64,000 bases of DNA from Paenibacillus sp. ACRRY (GTDB lineage Bacteria; Bacillota; Bacilli; Paenibacillales; Paenibacillaceae): positions 1 through 64,000 of the forward strand of contig NZ_JAKRNM010000013.1 of NCBI RefSeq assembly GCF_022346995.1, read 5' to 3'. The notes under the pieces are model-generated. The model was not told where the DNA came from. It was given only the letters and a program-made list of their open reading frames with translations, and made no database searches. This document shows positions 62,149-64,000 of this stretch, piece by piece. The stretch's first letter is position 1; each line of letters begins with the position of its first letter. Made by a program: the position numbers and the translations under genes.

Positions 62149-62898
62149 GCTCCGCCTCCCTTTAGCTCTGTAGATTACCGTTGTCGCTATAATTAGTGCA
62201 ATTTTGACTATTTTTATTTTACCAGTTGAAGGCGTTACAATTCAAACTGACGTGAAGACGTCATTCCATTTGAACGAAAATTTTTTTTGAATAATCTTCA
62301 AATCTTCCAGTCCTTTTCCTTTGCGGATTCATGCCGTAAATGGTATACTCGGAATTACGTTTTAGTGTGCTGAACCTGTTTACAAACACAAGATGTTGGG
62401 TTAGAGTATGGTAACAGCAACAAAATGTAGTGACAAAGCGTTTCCCCACTTCTGAAAGTCATCTTCTGCAATCTCGCGAAAAACAGGATGGAATCACCTT
62501 CAAAGGCACGTCCCTGTAGGTGTAAATCGCTTTCTCGAAACAGAACTGACGCCGAGGTTAACGGGGCTGTTTGGACTGCCACCCGGTTGCCTCTATGACA
62601 GTTGCAACTAGATATTGACACAACCTTACATAATAGCACCTTACGGTCGACATACCATTTGCGACTGTCAGGAAGCCAGTGCATTCATGGGCATTTTCAG
62701 GCCGTCAGGCGGGGAGTGCTTTTTATATGATCATGTTCTGATGCTGCTCCTATGTTACGGGGTCTTTGCATGCGCAAACTGTCACCACCGCAGTCCGTTG
62801 GATCTACCTATTTTTTTCTCACCGTAAGAAGACACTCAATTCTTTATATAAGAATTTCTCCAATTTATCTCTTAATCATGCGAAAGCGAGGAATATTC
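62149..62898 (+). promoter_or_regulatory. 750-bp untranslated region upstream of the ribonucleotide reductase gene
   Basis: No convincing gene on either strand. A plus-strand promoter candidate (TTGCGG, 17 nt, TATACT; 62321-62349) would give a leader of about 540 nt. Within it, GCATTC (62681-62686) and GAGTGC (62714-62719) form a weak hairpin followed by TTTTTAT, a possible attenuator. ATTCTT-TATAT-AAGAAT (62839-62855) is a palindrome 44 nt before the start codon. No B12 riboswitch and no consensus NrdR box were recognised. Confidence 0.4.
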
Positions 62899-64000
62899 AT
62901 GCCACAAGTTGTGATCAAGCCGAACAACCGCCAGCTTGCCTTTGACGATATGCGTATCTCGGTATATGCCGACCGTATCCTGGAAGGACTGGACATGCTG
63001 GACAAGGAACGTTTGGTACGCGGGGTTAACAGCAAACTTCGTCGTGACGAAGTAACCGGAGACGAGATCAGTAACGCTTTTATGATGAGCGCACTGGAAC
63101 TGGTAACCAAAGAGGAGCCGAACTGGAAATTTGCGGCGGCACGCTCACTGCTTACTTCCCTTTACAAAAAGGCGGCTACCAACCGTAGATACAAATCTTA
63201 TCCGGACGAGCCTTACGGTGCATTCCACCCTCTCCTTGTAGACCTTGTGAAAAAAGGCATCTACCGTGAAGAACTATTGGAATGCTACACCAAAGAACAA
63301 ATTGATGAACTGGCGGAATGCATTGATTACCGCAACGATTTGCTCTTTGACTACATCGGCTTGCTCACACTGGCAGAACGCTATCTCGCACACGACTTTG
63401 ACGGAAAAGTAATGGAACTGCCTCAAGAGCGCTACATGGTTATCGCCATGTACCTGATGCACCAGGAGCCTGCAGAAAACCGCATGCATCTGGTTAAGGA
63501 AGCTTATTGGGCTATGAGCAACATGTATATGACGGCTGCCACGCCGACCATGTCCAATGCAGGTAAAAAAGTAGCCGGACAACTCTCCAGCTGCTTCATT
63601 GATACGGTAGACGACTCGCTCGAAGGTATCTTCGATTCCAATACAGATGTAGCTAGACTTAGCAAAATGGGCGGCGGTATCGGTGTTTACCTCGGTAAAG
63701 TCAGAGCTCGTGGTTCGGACATCCGTGGTCACAAAAACACAAGCTCCGGCGTAATCCCTTGGATTCGCCAATTGAATAATACAGCAGTCAGCGTAGATCA
63801 GCTGGGAACACGCAAAGGTGCAATTGCCGTTTATCTGGACGTCTTCCATAAAGACATTCTGGCTTTCCTGGATCTGAAGCTGAACAATGGTGACGAGCGG
63901 ATGCGTGCGCATGACGTATTCCACGGTGTATGTCTGCCTGACCTGTTCATGGAACGTGTAGCCAGCCGCGGTGAGTGGAGCCTGTTCTGCCCGCATGAAA
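62899..64000 (+). CDS. nrdA: Class I ribonucleoside-diphosphate reductase large subunit (partial)
   Basis: 367 codons before the window ends. An N-terminal ATP-cone (VIKPNNRQLAFDDMRISVYA, then VRGVNSKLRRDEVTGDEI) is followed by the catalytic barrel: TAATPTMSNAGKKVAGQLSS ending with the redox-active Cys of SSCFIDT, then KMGGGIGVYLGKVRARGSDI and NTAVSVDQLGTRKGAIAVYL. The start at 62899 has GCGAGGA 6-7 nt upstream; an in-frame ATG at 62878 lacks a ribosome site. The ATP-cone marks an allosterically controlled NrdA type rather than NrdE. Reduces ribonucleotides to deoxyribonucleotides. Confidence 0.93.
   Translation, partial: MPQVVIKPNNRQLAFDDMRISVYADRILEGLDMLDKERLVRGVNSKLRRDEVTGDEISNAFMMSALELVTKEEPNWKFAAARSLLTSLYKKAATNRRYKSYPDEPYGAFHPLLVDLVKKGIYREELLECYTKEQIDELAECIDYRNDLLFDYIGLLTLAERYLAHDFDGKVMELPQERYMVIAMYLMHQEPAENRMHLVKEAYWAMSNMYMTAATPTMSNAGKKVAGQLSSCFIDTVDDSLEGIFDSNTDVARLSKMGGGIGVYLGKVRARGSDIRGHKNTSSGVIPWIRQLNNTAVSVDQLGTRKGAIAVYLDVFHKDILAFLDLKLNNGDERMRAHDVFHGVCLPDLFMERVASRGEWSLFCPHE

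Noticed and set aside
62640..62730. Possible cobalamin riboswitch upstream of nrdA
   Set aside because: A GAAGCCAGTGC stretch recalled the B12 element, but the conserved core (CCGCAACTG, CAGGAGACCTGCC) is absent on both strands.
63274..63996. 240-codon minus-strand frame at the right edge
   Set aside because: Antisense shadow of nrdA; the plus strand carries a full ribonucleotide reductase sequence.

Overview
The window comes from a Gram-positive, spore-forming Bacillota, most likely a Paenibacillus. Supporting signs are a 16S 5' end of Bacillales type with a boxA-like leader, strong GGAGG ribosome sites throughout, three secreted proteins with copper-amine-oxidase-N ('stalk') domains, YesM/YesN-type two-component partners next to a sugar ABC transporter, YjcZ-type sporulation miniproteins, a caa3 oxidase operon and an xpt-pbuX operon behind a guanine riboswitch. 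It looks like ordinary chromosome. I see no insertion sequence, prophage, CRISPR array or tRNA.

Layout. 1-0.6 kb: 5' end and promoter of an rRNA operon leaving to the left. 0.6-6.6 kb (minus): a TraB-type secreted protein, a small membrane protein, and a five-gene ABC operon (permease, GntR/YtrA-type regulator, two ATPases, permease) with an operator on its promoter. 6.9-13.1 kb (minus): a beta/gamma-crystallin-like protein, then ctaC-D-E-F-G-M for caa3 oxidase, with a near-consensus promoter, a cre box and ResD-like repeats. 13.4-19 kb: a methionine aminopeptidase paralogue, small unknown proteins, riboswitch-controlled xpt-pbuX, and mscL with a zinc-ribbon tail. 19-35 kb: a Nudix hydrolase, a TrmB regulator, zinc-ribbon protein, UvrD/PcrA-like helicase, Gfo/Idh/MocA oxidoreductase, GNAT, a secreted stalk protein, a Rid protein, a VanY-like peptidase and a SWIM/SNF2 pair. 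35-42 kb: divergent cheW and MCP genes, an M29-like peptidase, and a reductase-hydrolase fusion with its TetR regulator, bracketed by two clusters of DnaA boxes. 42-49 kb: a sugar ABC transporter divergent from its YesM/YesN two-component system. 49-59 kb: transporters, TspO, RidA, MFS, a sensor kinase, PAP2, HD-GYP and an ECF sigma/anti-sigma pair. 59-64 kb: a probable unidentified small RNA, three YjcZ-type genes (two of only 32 and 34 codons), a third stalk protein, a thiamine-binding protein, and the start of a class I ribonucleotide reductase with a long untranslated upstream region.

Regulatory logic readable in the DNA: a near-perfect palindrome on the -10 of the ABC operon; a guanine aptamer whose P1 3' strand can pair with the 5' arm of a distant terminator; a TetR gene whose promoter places the predicted transcript start at its own ATG, with the same 18-bp operator in front of it and of its neighbour; and a SigA-like promoter plus terminator framing a roughly 290-nt transcript with no convincing gene. 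The least expected items are the DnaA-box clusters, the orphan transcript and the reductase-hydrolase fusion with its leaderless regulator. No single complete new system is evident; these are the best leads. All family assignments come from reading motifs, not from database searches.
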